From Bacillota bacterium (lineage in GTDB: Bacteria > Bacillota > Clostridia > Lachnospirales > Lachnospiraceae): 64,000 nt of DNA. The notes under the pieces are model-generated. The model worked only from the letters and a program-made list of their open reading frames with translations, had not been told where the DNA came from and made no database searches. Positions 25,877 to 34,943 of this stretch are shown here, piece by piece. The translations under genes were made by a program, and so were the position numbers. The first letter of the stretch is position 1, and the number at the start of each line of letters is the position of its first letter. Location of the stretch: NCBI GenBank assembly GCA_023418475.1, contig JAEZZO010000032.1:30574-94573 (forward strand). Direction: 5' to 3'.

Positions 25877-27856
25877 CTAAGCAGTATAACTATATGCTGT
25901 ATCGATAAATTCCACCTGATCAAATTTATCAGGATTATTATACATTAATTTACACATAGCATTTGCAAGTATTTTTGCCATGTAATTATATGCAATAGCA
26001 TTATAATGATTGGCTCTTATATTTTGTGCAATAAAACTGCCACTCTCGTACAATGCTCGATAATCAGTATATAAATCAATTAGATGGACATTGTTAAAAA
26101 TTGTAGATATAGTCCTGACAGCAGTATTATACGAATCATTGCTTAGCGGATTTGTTAAAACAAAGAAATGCACTTTTGAATTGTGTTCTTTTAACATCTG
26201 TATTATTTTTGCATAATTTCCATAGTATGTGTCTGCATTATTGTTATAGTTATTTACGTCAATATCTGATATAGAGCCAAGATCTACATGATAAGTACTC
26301 CCGGCATCGTTTACTCCTAATCCAATAATATAGGCAGTACAATCGTGATTACCGTCTAGTGCAACAGACATCCATTGCTCAGATAAAAACGTTCTTGTTG
26401 TTAGTCCTCCATTACTAAAATTATAATAAGTGTTACCACTCATCCTTGCCATATACTGTCCCCAGCTATGCTGATATATGTCATGTGCTCTTAATGTGCC
26501 AGTTTCGTTAGAATACGATTCGCCAGATGCAAGACTATCTCCGATGCATCCAACTTTAAGAAATGATGTATATAATCCATTCTCCAAGTACTCGAATGTA
26601 ATATCATTATTATAAATCATTTTCCACGATGTCCAACTTCCCCACATTGTTCGGTAATATGTGTTATTTCCAACTGCACTTTTTACAACCTGATATCTAA
26701 TGTTATCGACTCCAATTATACCAAAAGTATAAATAATACCTTGAAATGGATAAAAAGGTGCATTTGCTAATATATCAACTGTCACTCCGCTAACAGCTAT
26801 AGTATAAACGCTGTTTATTTCGGAATTGTTTAAGTCCGAAACTGGCAAATTACTTGTACTTGATATTACGGGATTGTTTTTTACAACACGGTTATATAAA
26901 TCATATTGATAATTTTTTAATCCATCTGCATATAAACACGCACTTGTAATTGTCATATATGCATTCCCAGAAAACGCATATTGATTTTTTGTAATACGAT
27001 ATGCCAAATCAGATAAATAAGGTATATTAGATGTTGCAACAAAATCAAATATTGTCAGGTATTTGTTTTCAGAAATTTTATCAAAAGTTGCATTTGATAA
27101 CGTAAATCCATATACCGTATATATGCCAAAAACGTGCTGAAAATAATTATAACAATTTGTATCCCACAACATGACTAATCTAAATGTATCTCCGCTATTA
27201 AATTTTTTAGGAGCTTTAAATTTTAAAATCAAGCCAGCACCAGACCCATCAGTGCCACTTGGAATTGTAATTGTACGCGTAGAAGTATTGATTGTAACTC
27301 CACTTTTTGTGATAGCTACTACTTCGTTTGCATATACAGCATCCCCAAATAAAATACTTTTGGTTAAATCGCCCATGTTTTTATTTGTTATATTATACCC
27401 CTCATCTCCTGTGCCACCATAATACCATGATGTGCCATTTGAGTAATATTTTCCTGCACCATGCGTACCGTCACCGTCGGTACAATACAACCATCCACCT
27501 TTATTGGTTGTGCTTGCAGTTGGTAAATTTGCAAATAGATATGTCCAGTCTGCAATATCTAAAGGATAAGAAGATGTTCCGATTTCGTCCCTGTTTAATT
27601 TCTTATCAACTTCAATATTCGTCGCATTAAGATCGGATATTGTTGCTCTTAAAGCAACATTGGCATTGGTAGTATCAAGATCAACTTGTTTCGCTTTTGC
27701 TGCCAACTCCGAAGTATTTTCAGAAATAGCATCCTCATGTTTCTTTAATATCCCATCAATAATTATATTATCCTGTACAAAATCAGTTCTTTTTGGGTAT
27801 TCATTACCGCTCCATTGATTAAGAGCATAATTAGTTGTTTTATTTGTGCTAGGCAT
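25877..27856 (-). CDS. Tail fibre protein with C-terminal SGNH esterase domain
   Basis: The 659-residue protein is the likely receptor-binding fibre. The N-terminus (MPSTNKTTNYALNQWSGNEY, then KRTDFVQDN and a short coiled-coil) is the baseplate-attachment type. A beta-rich middle follows with WLYCTDGDGTHGAGKYYSNG. The C-terminal 220 residues carry SGNH blocks: VGCIGDSLASGE, SNGGLTTRT, GLGVNDAG and IRANHYNAIAYN. This suggests an enzyme that removes acyl groups from surface glycans during adsorption. GGAGGG precedes the ATG. Confidence 0.85.
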   Translation of the reverse strand: MPSTNKTTNYALNQWSGNEYPKRTDFVQDNIIIDGILKKHEDAISENTSELAAKAKQVDLDTTNANVALRATISDLNATNIEVDKKLNRDEIGTSSYPLDIADWTYLFANLPTASTTNKGGWLYCTDGDGTHGAGKYYSNGTSWYYGGTGDEGYNITNKNMGDLTKSILFGDAVYANEVVAITKSGVTINTSTRTITIPSGTDGSGAGLILKFKAPKKFNSGDTFRLVMLWDTNCYNYFQHVFGIYTVYGFTLSNATFDKISENKYLTIFDFVATSNIPYLSDLAYRITKNQYAFSGNAYMTITSACLYADGLKNYQYDLYNRVVKNNPVISSTSNLPVSDLNNSEINSVYTIAVSGVTVDILANAPFYPFQGIIYTFGIIGVDNIRYQVVKSAVGNNTYYRTMWGSWTSWKMIYNNDITFEYLENGLYTSFLKVGCIGDSLASGESYSNETGTLRAHDIYQHSWGQYMARMSGNTYYNFSNGGLTTRTFLSEQWMSVALDGNHDCTAYIIGLGVNDAGSTYHVDLGSISDIDVNNYNNNADTYYGNYAKIIQMLKEHNSKVHFFVLTNPLSNDSYNTAVRTISTIFNNVHLIDLYTDYRALYESGSFIAQNIRANHYNAIAYNYMAKILANAMCKLMYNNPDKFDQVEFIDTAYSYTA

Positions 27857-27859
27857 GTA

Positions 27860-28408
27860 TTAACCCTCCTTATAGACTTCAAATTCATCAAATGTAAGAT
27901 TAAGTGCATCCCATAGATCCCATGTCTTATTGTAATTATCAAATTCATCAAATGTAAGATATGTATACTCGAAAGAGTAACTTAAATGGGCTGGCTTAAT
28001 TTCTTCGATGGTCTGTATTAAGTCTGTCATATTCTCTGGAATTCCTTTGGTGCCAATAAATTTAATACTAAAACTATAATTGGATTGATCTTCTATAACT
28101 AAAACCTCACCATTACTATAAGCGGCTGCAACTTGATTAATCATCGTTTTAGTAGTTGTGCCTGATCCCCTCAATTTAGCCTGTATTCGTTCTCTACGAA
28201 ATACATATGATTTCGATAAGTCGGTATCTATACCTAATGCCTTCTCCCATGCCGTAAGTCCCCATGTAGCACTTCTTACGAATAATTGTTCAAATAAATC
28301 ATCCCTGGCATTTACAAGTTTATCAACTACCTCACCGAATGCTTTTTGAAGATCAACAACATATTCACTATTTTTATAACTATCTGGTAATAAATCTATT
28401 AATGCCAT
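27860..28408 (-). CDS. Baseplate protein, YmfQ/XkdU-like (DUF2313)
   Basis: This baseplate wedge component lies between the J protein and the fibre in PBSX-type tails. The 182-residue product has the family start LIDLLPDSYKNSEY and the motif TTTKTMINQVAAAYSNGEV. The C-terminus has two copies of LTFDEFD/EV-Y separated by 20 residues, encoded by an exact 22-bp DNA repeat. Its ATG overlaps the upstream stop (TAATG). Confidence 0.88.
   Translation of the reverse strand: MALIDLLPDSYKNSEYVVDLQKAFGEVVDKLVNARDDLFEQLFVRSATWGLTAWEKALGIDTDLSKSYVFRRERIQAKLRGSGTTTKTMINQVAAAYSNGEVLVIEDQSNYSFSIKFIGTKGIPENMTDLIQTIEEIKPAHLSYSFEYTYLTFDEFDNYNKTWDLWDALNLTFDEFEVYKEG
27879..27960. repeat. Direct repeat, two 22-bp copies with 60-bp period
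   Basis: An identical 22-bp sequence beginning TCAAATTCATC occurs at 27879-27900 and 27939-27960. It encodes the duplicated LTFDEF segment at the C-terminus of the baseplate protein and keeps the reading frame. Confidence 0.9.
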
Positions 28409-29460
28409 TAGGATATCACCACCGATCCGATCACAGGTACTTCATTATCTTCCATCGTTATATTTACTGTACTTCCGTTAATCTTAAGTGATGTATAATC
28501 TATTACGCCATCAATATCCAATAGAATATAAGCGATTCGGTTATATACTACTGTATAAGTTATAAATGCTATGCTTTTTAAGTATGATCCTAATGCTGTC
28601 TCAAATGATGCTTGCACAGCTTCCAGTGTAGTGCTGCTTTTGATTGTTATCACTGCTGTAACATTTATGTTAAATCCAGCTGCGCTTTCTACTGTAACGC
28701 TTGCACCAATAGGTCTATATGTTTCTATATGCTCCGTGCAATTAGTAACTATTGCGGTATCAACAGGCTCTTTATTACTACCTATTATCATTACTTTTAC
28801 TGTTCCAGGACCGTTCCATAATGGTTTTACTTTTGCACTTCCTACTCCATCAACTTCTAAAGCCCACTGTTCATAGTGGTTTGCATTTCCAGAGGTAGAC
28901 GGATTTTTTAAATAGGTATATAATCTATCAACCAGTGATGCATTTGTCTCTGCATCTGATCCTCCTGTTGCTGCTGCATTTGTTATATTGGTAATCCCAC
29001 TAAGATTTACAAATTGTCTTGTAATAACTCCGGCACCCACATTATATAATTCTCCTACTTCGATTGCGGTTATTGATACTGTTGCTGATCCGCCAGTAAT
29101 TGTTACCATTTCGTCTGATGTAAATTCAAGCTCATTTTCATCATTTGTAATAAATACTTTTCCTTTTGGTATGATAGTTCCATTTGTTCCTGCAATAGTA
29201 AGTACTGCCTTAGCTTGTTTTCCGGATTTACGCGGTGTTATTCCATATTCTGAGCAACGCTTATCAATATATTCACCAGATGTTTCATCCACATAAGCAA
29301 TCGGTATAATAGCATCAAGAGATTGATAGTTTTTCCAGATCACATATGCAACCGCACTTATCATATCATTAAAAAAGCTACCCTCCCTTATATCTATATC
29401 TGAGGTTAGCTTTTCTAATATTTCAGTTTTAACTTCTTCGACTGTTAGATTTTCATACAT
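28408..29460 (-). CDS. Baseplate J-like protein (XkdT type)
   Basis: This is a baseplate wedge protein of contractile tails. The 350-residue product has the early signature DIREGSFFNDMISAVAYV, the central TNASLVDRLYTYLKNPSTSG and a C-terminal domain of the phage J family. It overlaps the XkdS-like gene by 8 nt and joins the XkdU-like gene by TAATG. Confidence 0.93.
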   Translation of the reverse strand: MYENLTVEEVKTEILEKLTSDIDIREGSFFNDMISAVAYVIWKNYQSLDAIIPIAYVDETSGEYIDKRCSEYGITPRKSGKQAKAVLTIAGTNGTIIPKGKVFITNDENELEFTSDEMVTITGGSATVSITAIEVGELYNVGAGVITRQFVNLSGITNITNAAATGGSDAETNASLVDRLYTYLKNPSTSGNANHYEQWALEVDGVGSAKVKPLWNGPGTVKVMIIGSNKEPVDTAIVTNCTEHIETYRPIGASVTVESAAGFNINVTAVITIKSSTTLEAVQASFETALGSYLKSIAFITYTVVYNRIAYILLDIDGVIDYTSLKINGSTVNITMEDNEVPVIGSVVIS

Positions 29461-29866
29461 TTAGTTCAGCCTCCCCATATATCGTTTCTATTGTGCATGA
29501 TATGTTTAACTCACTTTCTGTAAATGTTACTGTGATATCATTAACTCCTGTAATGTATGGATTGATAAGTAGACTATCTCTTACATATCTGGCAGCCTCA
29601 GATTGCTTTAAATCATCCGAAAAAGGCTGTCCAATTAATGATTCAGCTTCACATCCATAATCCCAAGTATATATTTCATGTAGGTACCTAGATGTATGCA
29701 GTGTTTTCCAAGCCCAAACTAAAACGGCTTCCTTTCCGATTACAATGACAGGAGAGCCGTTAAATAATATAGGTATATCGTTTATATAATCCCACTTAAT
29801 TTCTTTATATAATTTCAATTCGGTTTCAATTTCTACGGTTGGCTGAATTATTGGAAACAGACTCAT
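29453..29866 (-). CDS. XkdS-like baseplate protein (DUF2634)
   Basis: The 137-residue product is of the gp25-like baseplate lysozyme-fold group used in PBSX-like tails. The features are the start MSLFPIIQP, the segment TSRYLHEIYTWDYGCEAES and the end TIETIYGEAELNV. The start at 29866 has GGTGGTG before it; an upstream in-frame ATG at 29884 lacks a ribosome site. Its role here is structural. Confidence 0.88.
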   Translation of the reverse strand: MSLFPIIQPTVEIETELKLYKEIKWDYINDIPILFNGSPVIVIGKEAVLVWAWKTLHTSRYLHEIYTWDYGCEAESLIGQPFSDDLKQSEAARYVRDSLLINPYITGVNDITVTFTESELNISCTIETIYGEAELNV

Positions 29867-30120
29867 GCATTCACCACCCTGCATATTATTATATATTTTT
29901 GTTCGTCCTCGATAGGCATTAGTAAAAGTTCATCGCCAATTTCAAAACTACGTAATTCATCGTTTTTTAATAAATCTTCTCCATCCTGCATCGTTCCGGC
30001 GACATCAATTGTTAATGGACTATTAGTAATTACTGTGCCAATCCTATAGTTTGCTGGTATAAGTGACTTATTATCATGTCTTATTGAGTTAACTACAGCT
30101 GTAAAAGGATTATCACTCAA
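29863..30120 (-). CDS. XkdR-like protein (DUF2577)
   Basis: This small baseplate or tail-hub associated protein is found between XkdQ and XkdS. With a TTG start at 30120 (GGAGG 8 nt upstream) the product is 85 residues, MSDNPFTAVVNSIRHDN, continuing to EIGDELLLMPIEDEQKY. It overlaps the XkdQ-like stop by 8 nt and the XkdS-like start by 4 nt. Confidence 0.82.
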   Translation of the reverse strand: MSDNPFTAVVNSIRHDNKSLIPANYRIGTVITNSPLTIDVAGTMQDGEDLLKNDELRSFEIGDELLLMPIEDEQKYIIICRVVNA

Positions 30121-31165
30121 TTCTTTCACCTCCAGGATTGTATAACTGTTTATAAAGCTTACCTTTTGTTTTACTTCCATCCTTATTTGGTAATGATCCG
30201 GCTTCCTGCTCATCCATTATATTTTTGAAATTTAAAGTTAATTTATTATAATATTGACCAAGTTTCCATGTATGTACATCAGCGTCAATATAAAACGACC
30301 CATATATTCCGGTATACGGTTCCCTTATTACAACCATACCACCCGTTATATTGGCAATATTACCAAGATTGTTTATAGTTATTTTTTGATTAACACCATT
30401 GTCATTTAGTATTTTTTTTGCCTCACTAGTAACATCCTTACCATCTGATTGTTTTAAATAACTTTGCATAAGGCCGTACAATTTTATTTCATCCTGGTTT
30501 TTCATTGTCTTTATTAAGACATCCTTGGAATTATATATTGCAACCTGATTAATCATACTACTGATGCTCTCAGATACAGCTGCAGACATTAGATTTATTC
30601 CGCCTGATATGATTAGTGTTTTATCATCAGTGGTTTTTTCGATAACTGTCAAGTCTGCACCGTCAAACCTTATCATGTAATTTTTACCGTTTTCTTTAGC
30701 TGCTAATGTATACGCTGTTTGAATAATTTGGTATAAATTTGCACCAATAAAGTTCCTTTTAATCTTTATCCCTGTAGATATGATTTTACCTGCACTTATT
30801 CCAAATTCCTTACACAATTCTCTGGTGATAGCCTCAGGTGTAACTCCATTATATTTTTTTGATGTTTCATTTCTCTTTAGATATATTCCATTATCATAGC
30901 ATGTGATATTTATCGTACTGCTATCTGTATCTTTCTGACGATCAAAAACATATCCCATGAATAAAACATAATTATCCTGCATGAATGTAACGGCATTTCC
31001 CAATTCGCAAGTTATTACAGGAACATTTTTATCCGTATTTGATGCAACAATACTAAAAGTCAAAGTCCGTGCACATTGTTGATAATCTCCTGACATTGAT
31101 ATCGTCTGAGCCAATTTTGTTGCATCTTTCGTACCTTTGCTGTTCCTTATAAGTAATTTGATCAT
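30113..31165 (-). CDS. XkdQ-like tail hub protein
   Basis: The 350-residue product is of the gpD/gp27-like hub class that sits at the centre of the baseplate. The features are the N-terminal beta-barrel (SMSGDYQQCARTLTFSIVAS), the segment TPEAITRELCKEFGI, and a C-terminal domain ending in KLTLNFKNIMDEQE. AGGAGG precedes the ATG. It lies between the LysM protein and the XkdR-like gene as in PBSX. Confidence 0.9.
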   Translation of the reverse strand: MIKLLIRNSKGTKDATKLAQTISMSGDYQQCARTLTFSIVASNTDKNVPVITCELGNAVTFMQDNYVLFMGYVFDRQKDTDSSTINITCYDNGIYLKRNETSKKYNGVTPEAITRELCKEFGISAGKIISTGIKIKRNFIGANLYQIIQTAYTLAAKENGKNYMIRFDGADLTVIEKTTDDKTLIISGGINLMSAAVSESISSMINQVAIYNSKDVLIKTMKNQDEIKLYGLMQSYLKQSDGKDVTSEAKKILNDNGVNQKITINNLGNIANITGGMVVIREPYTGIYGSFYIDADVHTWKLGQYYNKLTLNFKNIMDEQEAGSLPNKDGSKTKGKLYKQLYNPGGERIE

Positions 31166-31174
31166 AGGAACCTC

Positions 31175-31807
31175 CTAAAGCAAGCTTTTTGCTGGTAATT
31201 TTATTTTAAGACCGGCATTGATAAGGTTTACATTTTTTATGTCATTGTACTTAGCAAGCTTTAAATATAAAGATGAGTCACCATAATATTTACGGCATAT
31301 TGCACCCAATGTATCCCCTTTTTTCACTACATAAGTATCTGTATCGGTTGATGTCTTTTCACTGGATCTTTTTATATTACCGGTTTTATTTGTCTGTATT
31401 GCAATGAGTTTTCGATATTCTCTCAGGCTTATAGTTGCATTTACGTCCTTTGTACCATCCTTTTCCCCATATGTTATATCCGTTATTATTACCTGTACAT
31501 TAATTCCTGTACCAGAAATAACAAATCTCATTACAGTATGATTATCACACCATGCTTTAAATTTTTTTATATATTCATATGGTTCTATTTTTGTTTTTGG
31601 CTGGTTGAATGGATACTTTTTAGCCGGTAGCATACACTCTATTTTTATTGTAGCCAGTGTACTGTATCCTGGTAATACGACATCACCAAGCATATAAATA
31701 TTGATTGTTTCAATATTTATTCCATGGGAAAGTTCAAAACTTGATGGTGTGACAGGAAGCACTGTCTCAGTATTTTTTTCTGTATCTTTAAATATAAACT
31801 TTCGCAA
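31175..31807 (-). CDS. XkdP-like LysM protein
   Basis: The 210-residue product has an N-terminal tail domain (LPVTPSSFELSHGINIETIN) and a C-terminal LysM domain (about residues 157-206, YVVKKGDTLGAICRKYYGD) that can bind peptidoglycan and stabilise the tail tip at the wall. The start is TTG at 31807 with AAGG upstream. It lies between the tape measure and hub genes. Confidence 0.9.
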   Translation of the reverse strand: MRKFIFKDTEKNTETVLPVTPSSFELSHGINIETINIYMLGDVVLPGYSTLATIKIECMLPAKKYPFNQPKTKIEPYEYIKKFKAWCDNHTVMRFVISGTGINVQVIITDITYGEKDGTKDVNATISLREYRKLIAIQTNKTGNIKRSSEKTSTDTDTYVVKKGDTLGAICRKYYGDSSLYLKLAKYNDIKNVNLINAGLKIKLPAKSLL

Positions 31808-31825
31808 TCATTGCAACCTTCTTTC

Positions 31826-33979
31826 CTATGATAACACTAATGCATTATTCATTAAATTTGCAATTTCACGTGCAATTCCTAATATATCTGCCTCTTGTCG
31901 AACATTAAAATTATTTCCTGTGATAGTTATAGGAGGTATAGTATTGCCATAATTACGGTTTTCACTTGCTGTTAAAACTCTTTCCCCCTCATGCAGTAAT
32001 GCAGGATAATCATTGTATGGTACATAATTTAAGCCATATGCATAATGGCTACCTAGATTTGTAATCCAATCCAATGCTTGGGTTGGTAATTTTCCTACGG
32101 TTTTACCCTCTTTCCATAGTTTTTCCAACCAATCTTTAGGGTTTTTTGGCATACTCACGTCAAATCCAGTTTCATTTTTCGTAGGTGATTTGATACTATC
32201 CAGTGTATTATCCAGTGTCATAGCTGAAGTTAATCCAAGAGTAAATTGTTGTCCCATAGTATATCCCGCGTCCCAATAACTATCTTGTAATGCAGAGTCA
32301 TTTTTTATATTTTCAGCTAAGGTTTTATTGGACTGAAGAGCAAGCTGAGCACCATCACTGGCATTATATTCATTCGTGGCAATTGCCTGTGCCTCAGCTA
32401 ACAATTCTCCCATTTTTGCTCCTGCTTCTTTCGAATCATCCGATGCATACTTTGTGTATTCCTGGTACATTTCTGCAAGCCTGGATTTTGTCTCATCACT
32501 AAACTCTACATTAATATTTCCGCTCATTACTGCGCTCATAGCATCTCTTTGATACTGTTCAGATTGATTTTCTAATGATGCTTTCCACTGACCTATTTTA
32601 TTATAGGCTTCTTGCATTTTTTGACCGCTATCACCACTCATCCAGTTGATTTGATCTTGTAATCCACTCTTTCGAGATGAGTTATATCCTTCTCCCATCG
32701 CATTTTCTAAAGCAGTTTTACTATCCTCCAAGTTACTTACTAGTCCACTATATGTTTTAGATTGTTTTTCCATATTACCAGAAAAATCATATCCCATATA
32801 ATCTGCTATTACTTTTGCCGCTGTTTCACCTGGTACAAGACCTTTACTAACCATTTCCTGAACTTCTTTTTTTGTTTTTCCTGAAGCTTCAGCAAGATAT
32901 GACCATACATCAATACCTCTCTCTAATAGTGGATTAAGATATTCCAATGTTGTTTTTCCGGTAGTTTGCATACGTCCTAAGGACGATGCAACCCATGTCA
33001 TATCATCTTTACTGAGTCCCAGCGCTGAGCCAGTATCTCCAACTTTCTCAAGTAATGGAAGTATTTCATTTTGCTTATATCCATATGCAAGCAACGTTTT
33101 ACTTATAGAGGTAAGATCATCGTATTCAAATGGGGTTTTTTGAGCAAAATCGGTTACATCTGCTAAAAATTCACTTGCTTTATCATCACCTCCAAGCAAC
33201 GTTGAAAAAGATATTTTGTTGGCTTCTCTTACAGAAGCTATTCCTGATCCATTTGTCATAGCAGTACTTTGAGTGTTTAATGCATTATTATAAGCATCTT
33301 CATAATAACTTTTAAAAGCATTATCCTTATTCTCAAATATAGTGTTTTGTCCTTGGATATATCCGAGTGCTGCTCCACCAAGAGCACCAAGAGCCGTACC
33401 TATTCCCGGGGCAATCATTGTACCAATAGATGCTCCTATAGCTGCGCTGGAAATCGAACTTCCTGCAAGTGTCCCAGCTTCTCCACCAAAAGCACTATTT
33501 ATTCTCGAATTAACAATATCACTCAGTACATTTCCTGCCATACCAACTGCTCCTGATGTTGCAATTCTGCTCAATATACTCGCTTCAGATGATATAGACT
33601 TTACACTATTGCTAGCTCTATTCTCAGATTTACTAACGGCATTCGTGAGACTTCTCATATCCTTTTCTGCCTGTTTTGCATTATCAGAAACTAAAGAGAG
33701 GTTTCTTCTTGCATTTTCGTAATTTGCATTTGCCAGCTCCAAATTTAACTTATCAGCAGCATCACCTGTTTTTTCAAACTGCTTTTCTGCTTCCTTTAAT
33801 TCAGTTTTGGCTTTATTTGTATCAACTTTCAGCGTAGATTTTGTTTTATTTAGCTGATCAAGCTTTGACTGCAATCCTGTAAGATCTTTATTAAAAGCTT
33901 GATTTGCATTCCTCATTGTAGTAATTGCCTGAGAAAAATTATCTTTAGCACTAATAGCAATACTTATATCACGCGCCAT
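31826..33979 (-). CDS. Tail tape measure protein
   Basis: The protein sets tail length and is ejected with the DNA. The 717-residue product starts MARDISIAISAKDNFSQAI, has long N-terminal coiled-coils, and a Gly/Ala-rich hydrophobic stretch (ASIGTMIAPGIGTALGALGG). A PhageMin-type segment with TGKTTLEYLNPLLERGIDVW follows. The start at 33979 has GGAGAAGGTGA upstream. For a contractile tail this predicts a short to medium tube. No lytic domain is obvious. Confidence 0.92.
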   Translation of the reverse strand: MARDISIAISAKDNFSQAITTMRNANQAFNKDLTGLQSKLDQLNKTKSTLKVDTNKAKTELKEAEKQFEKTGDAADKLNLELANANYENARRNLSLVSDNAKQAEKDMRSLTNAVSKSENRASNSVKSISSEASILSRIATSGAVGMAGNVLSDIVNSRINSAFGGEAGTLAGSSISSAAIGASIGTMIAPGIGTALGALGGAALGYIQGQNTIFENKDNAFKSYYEDAYNNALNTQSTAMTNGSGIASVREANKISFSTLLGGDDKASEFLADVTDFAQKTPFEYDDLTSISKTLLAYGYKQNEILPLLEKVGDTGSALGLSKDDMTWVASSLGRMQTTGKTTLEYLNPLLERGIDVWSYLAEASGKTKKEVQEMVSKGLVPGETAAKVIADYMGYDFSGNMEKQSKTYSGLVSNLEDSKTALENAMGEGYNSSRKSGLQDQINWMSGDSGQKMQEAYNKIGQWKASLENQSEQYQRDAMSAVMSGNINVEFSDETKSRLAEMYQEYTKYASDDSKEAGAKMGELLAEAQAIATNEYNASDGAQLALQSNKTLAENIKNDSALQDSYWDAGYTMGQQFTLGLTSAMTLDNTLDSIKSPTKNETGFDVSMPKNPKDWLEKLWKEGKTVGKLPTQALDWITNLGSHYAYGLNYVPYNDYPALLHEGERVLTASENRNYGNTIPPITITGNNFNVRQEADILGIAREIANLMNNALVLS

Positions 33980-33983
33980 ATAA

Positions 33984-34504
33984 TCACCTTCTCCTCTTTT
34001 TAGCCCTGATTTCCATATTTTTTTCAAATATGGCTCTTATTATCAATTTTTCACCATCTGAAAGATTATAATAAGAGCCGGGTAATATATGGTGTTCAAT
34101 CATAAGGTAATATAGTAATTGGTATTCTGGGTCAGTGTCTAATTTTTTTTTAACTCTTCTAGAGTAGCGGTCCGGTATCCACTAAGTTTTTCAATCTCTC
34201 TCGAAATGTCCTCAATCTCACCTGGTAACAATAATTTTTTAACCATTTCTGCAGGAGTTACAGCACTATATTTAGTCAGTAATTCCTTGTCTTTAAGATT
34301 TGGTTCCACTGTTCCAGCTAAGACAATATGTACATTCATATCTTCTGGCTGGCTTTTAATGATTTCCGTTGCCCGGTTATAAGGCAGCGCCTTTAATCTG
34401 AAAATTACAGGTTCTTTACATATTGCAGATAATCTTTTAATCTTGAATTCCTTTTCCGGAAGGTCAGGCAGCTCTGTATTTAATAAAATATCTAATGTAT
34501 TCAT
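33984..34504 (-). CDS. Tail assembly chaperone, long form by -1 frameshift
   Basis: The short chaperone frame ends in LKKN at a run of nine A on the minus strand (rc of 34143-34151). Slipping back one base continues without a stop: KLDTDPEYQLLYYLMIEHHI, then LPGSYYNLSDGEKLIIRAIF, up to a TGA at 33984-33986. The long product is 173 residues. This is the conserved programmed frameshift seen between tube and tape measure genes in many tailed phages. The extension has no ribosome site of its own and sits exactly between the two genes. Confidence 0.82.
34139..34504 (-). CDS. XkdN-like tail assembly chaperone, short form
   Basis: The 121-residue product (MNTLDILLNTELPDLPEKEF, continuing to LSGYRTATLEELKKN) binds the tape measure protein during tail assembly in related phages. 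It lies between the tube gene and the tape measure gene. The stop TAG directly follows the A-run that allows the -1 slip, so most ribosomes should make this form. Confidence 0.88.
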   Translation of the reverse strand: MNTLDILLNTELPDLPEKEFKIKRLSAICKEPVIFRLKALPYNRATEIIKSQPEDMNVHIVLAGTVEPNLKDKELLTKYSAVTPAEMVKKLLLPGEIEDISREIEKLSGYRTATLEELKKN

Positions 34505-34506
34505 GC

Positions 34507-34932
34507 TTAAGCCACCACCTTATCCAGGAATTCAAAATCTGTAAATGTAAAAGGAGCTTCTATACTGCCTTTTTTAGCAGCTTCCCAATCTGCTAAAGTA
34601 ACATCATCAAAGGATACATTTTTAATAGCTATTCTTTCGGCACCTGCAGCATCAGGATCAGCAAGCTTAGAGATTATTGTAAATCTAGGATCACTACCTG
34701 ATCTGATTTTTTCACCTACTGCAATAGCCATTCTGCTGTTGACCTTATGCAGTTTCAATGATCCAGTATAAGATATTCCTGTAACCTTCTTATCTACAGC
34801 CATTTTACCACATATGTTTACATCTTCCTTCGTAAAAGATCCTTTCGCTTGCAAACCATAGCATTCTGCAATTAACTCACCATCAAGCCATACTTGACCA
34901 AATGTTCCATTCATAGTTTCATTTCCAAACAT
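34507..34932 (-). CDS. XkdM-like tail tube protein
   Basis: The 141-residue product forms the inner tube of the contractile tail. The motifs are the start NETMNGTFGQVWLDGELIAE, the central KVTGISYTGSLKLHKVNSRM and the end IEAPFTFTDFEFLDKV. AGGAGGG precedes the ATG. It lies directly downstream of the sheath gene, the standard order. Confidence 0.93.
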   Translation of the reverse strand: MFGNETMNGTFGQVWLDGELIAECYGLQAKGSFTKEDVNICGKMAVDKKVTGISYTGSLKLHKVNSRMAIAVGEKIRSGSDPRFTIISKLADPDAAGAERIAIKNVSFDDVTLADWEAAKKGSIEAPFTFTDFEFLDKVVA

Positions 34933-34943
34933 AGTTACCCTCC

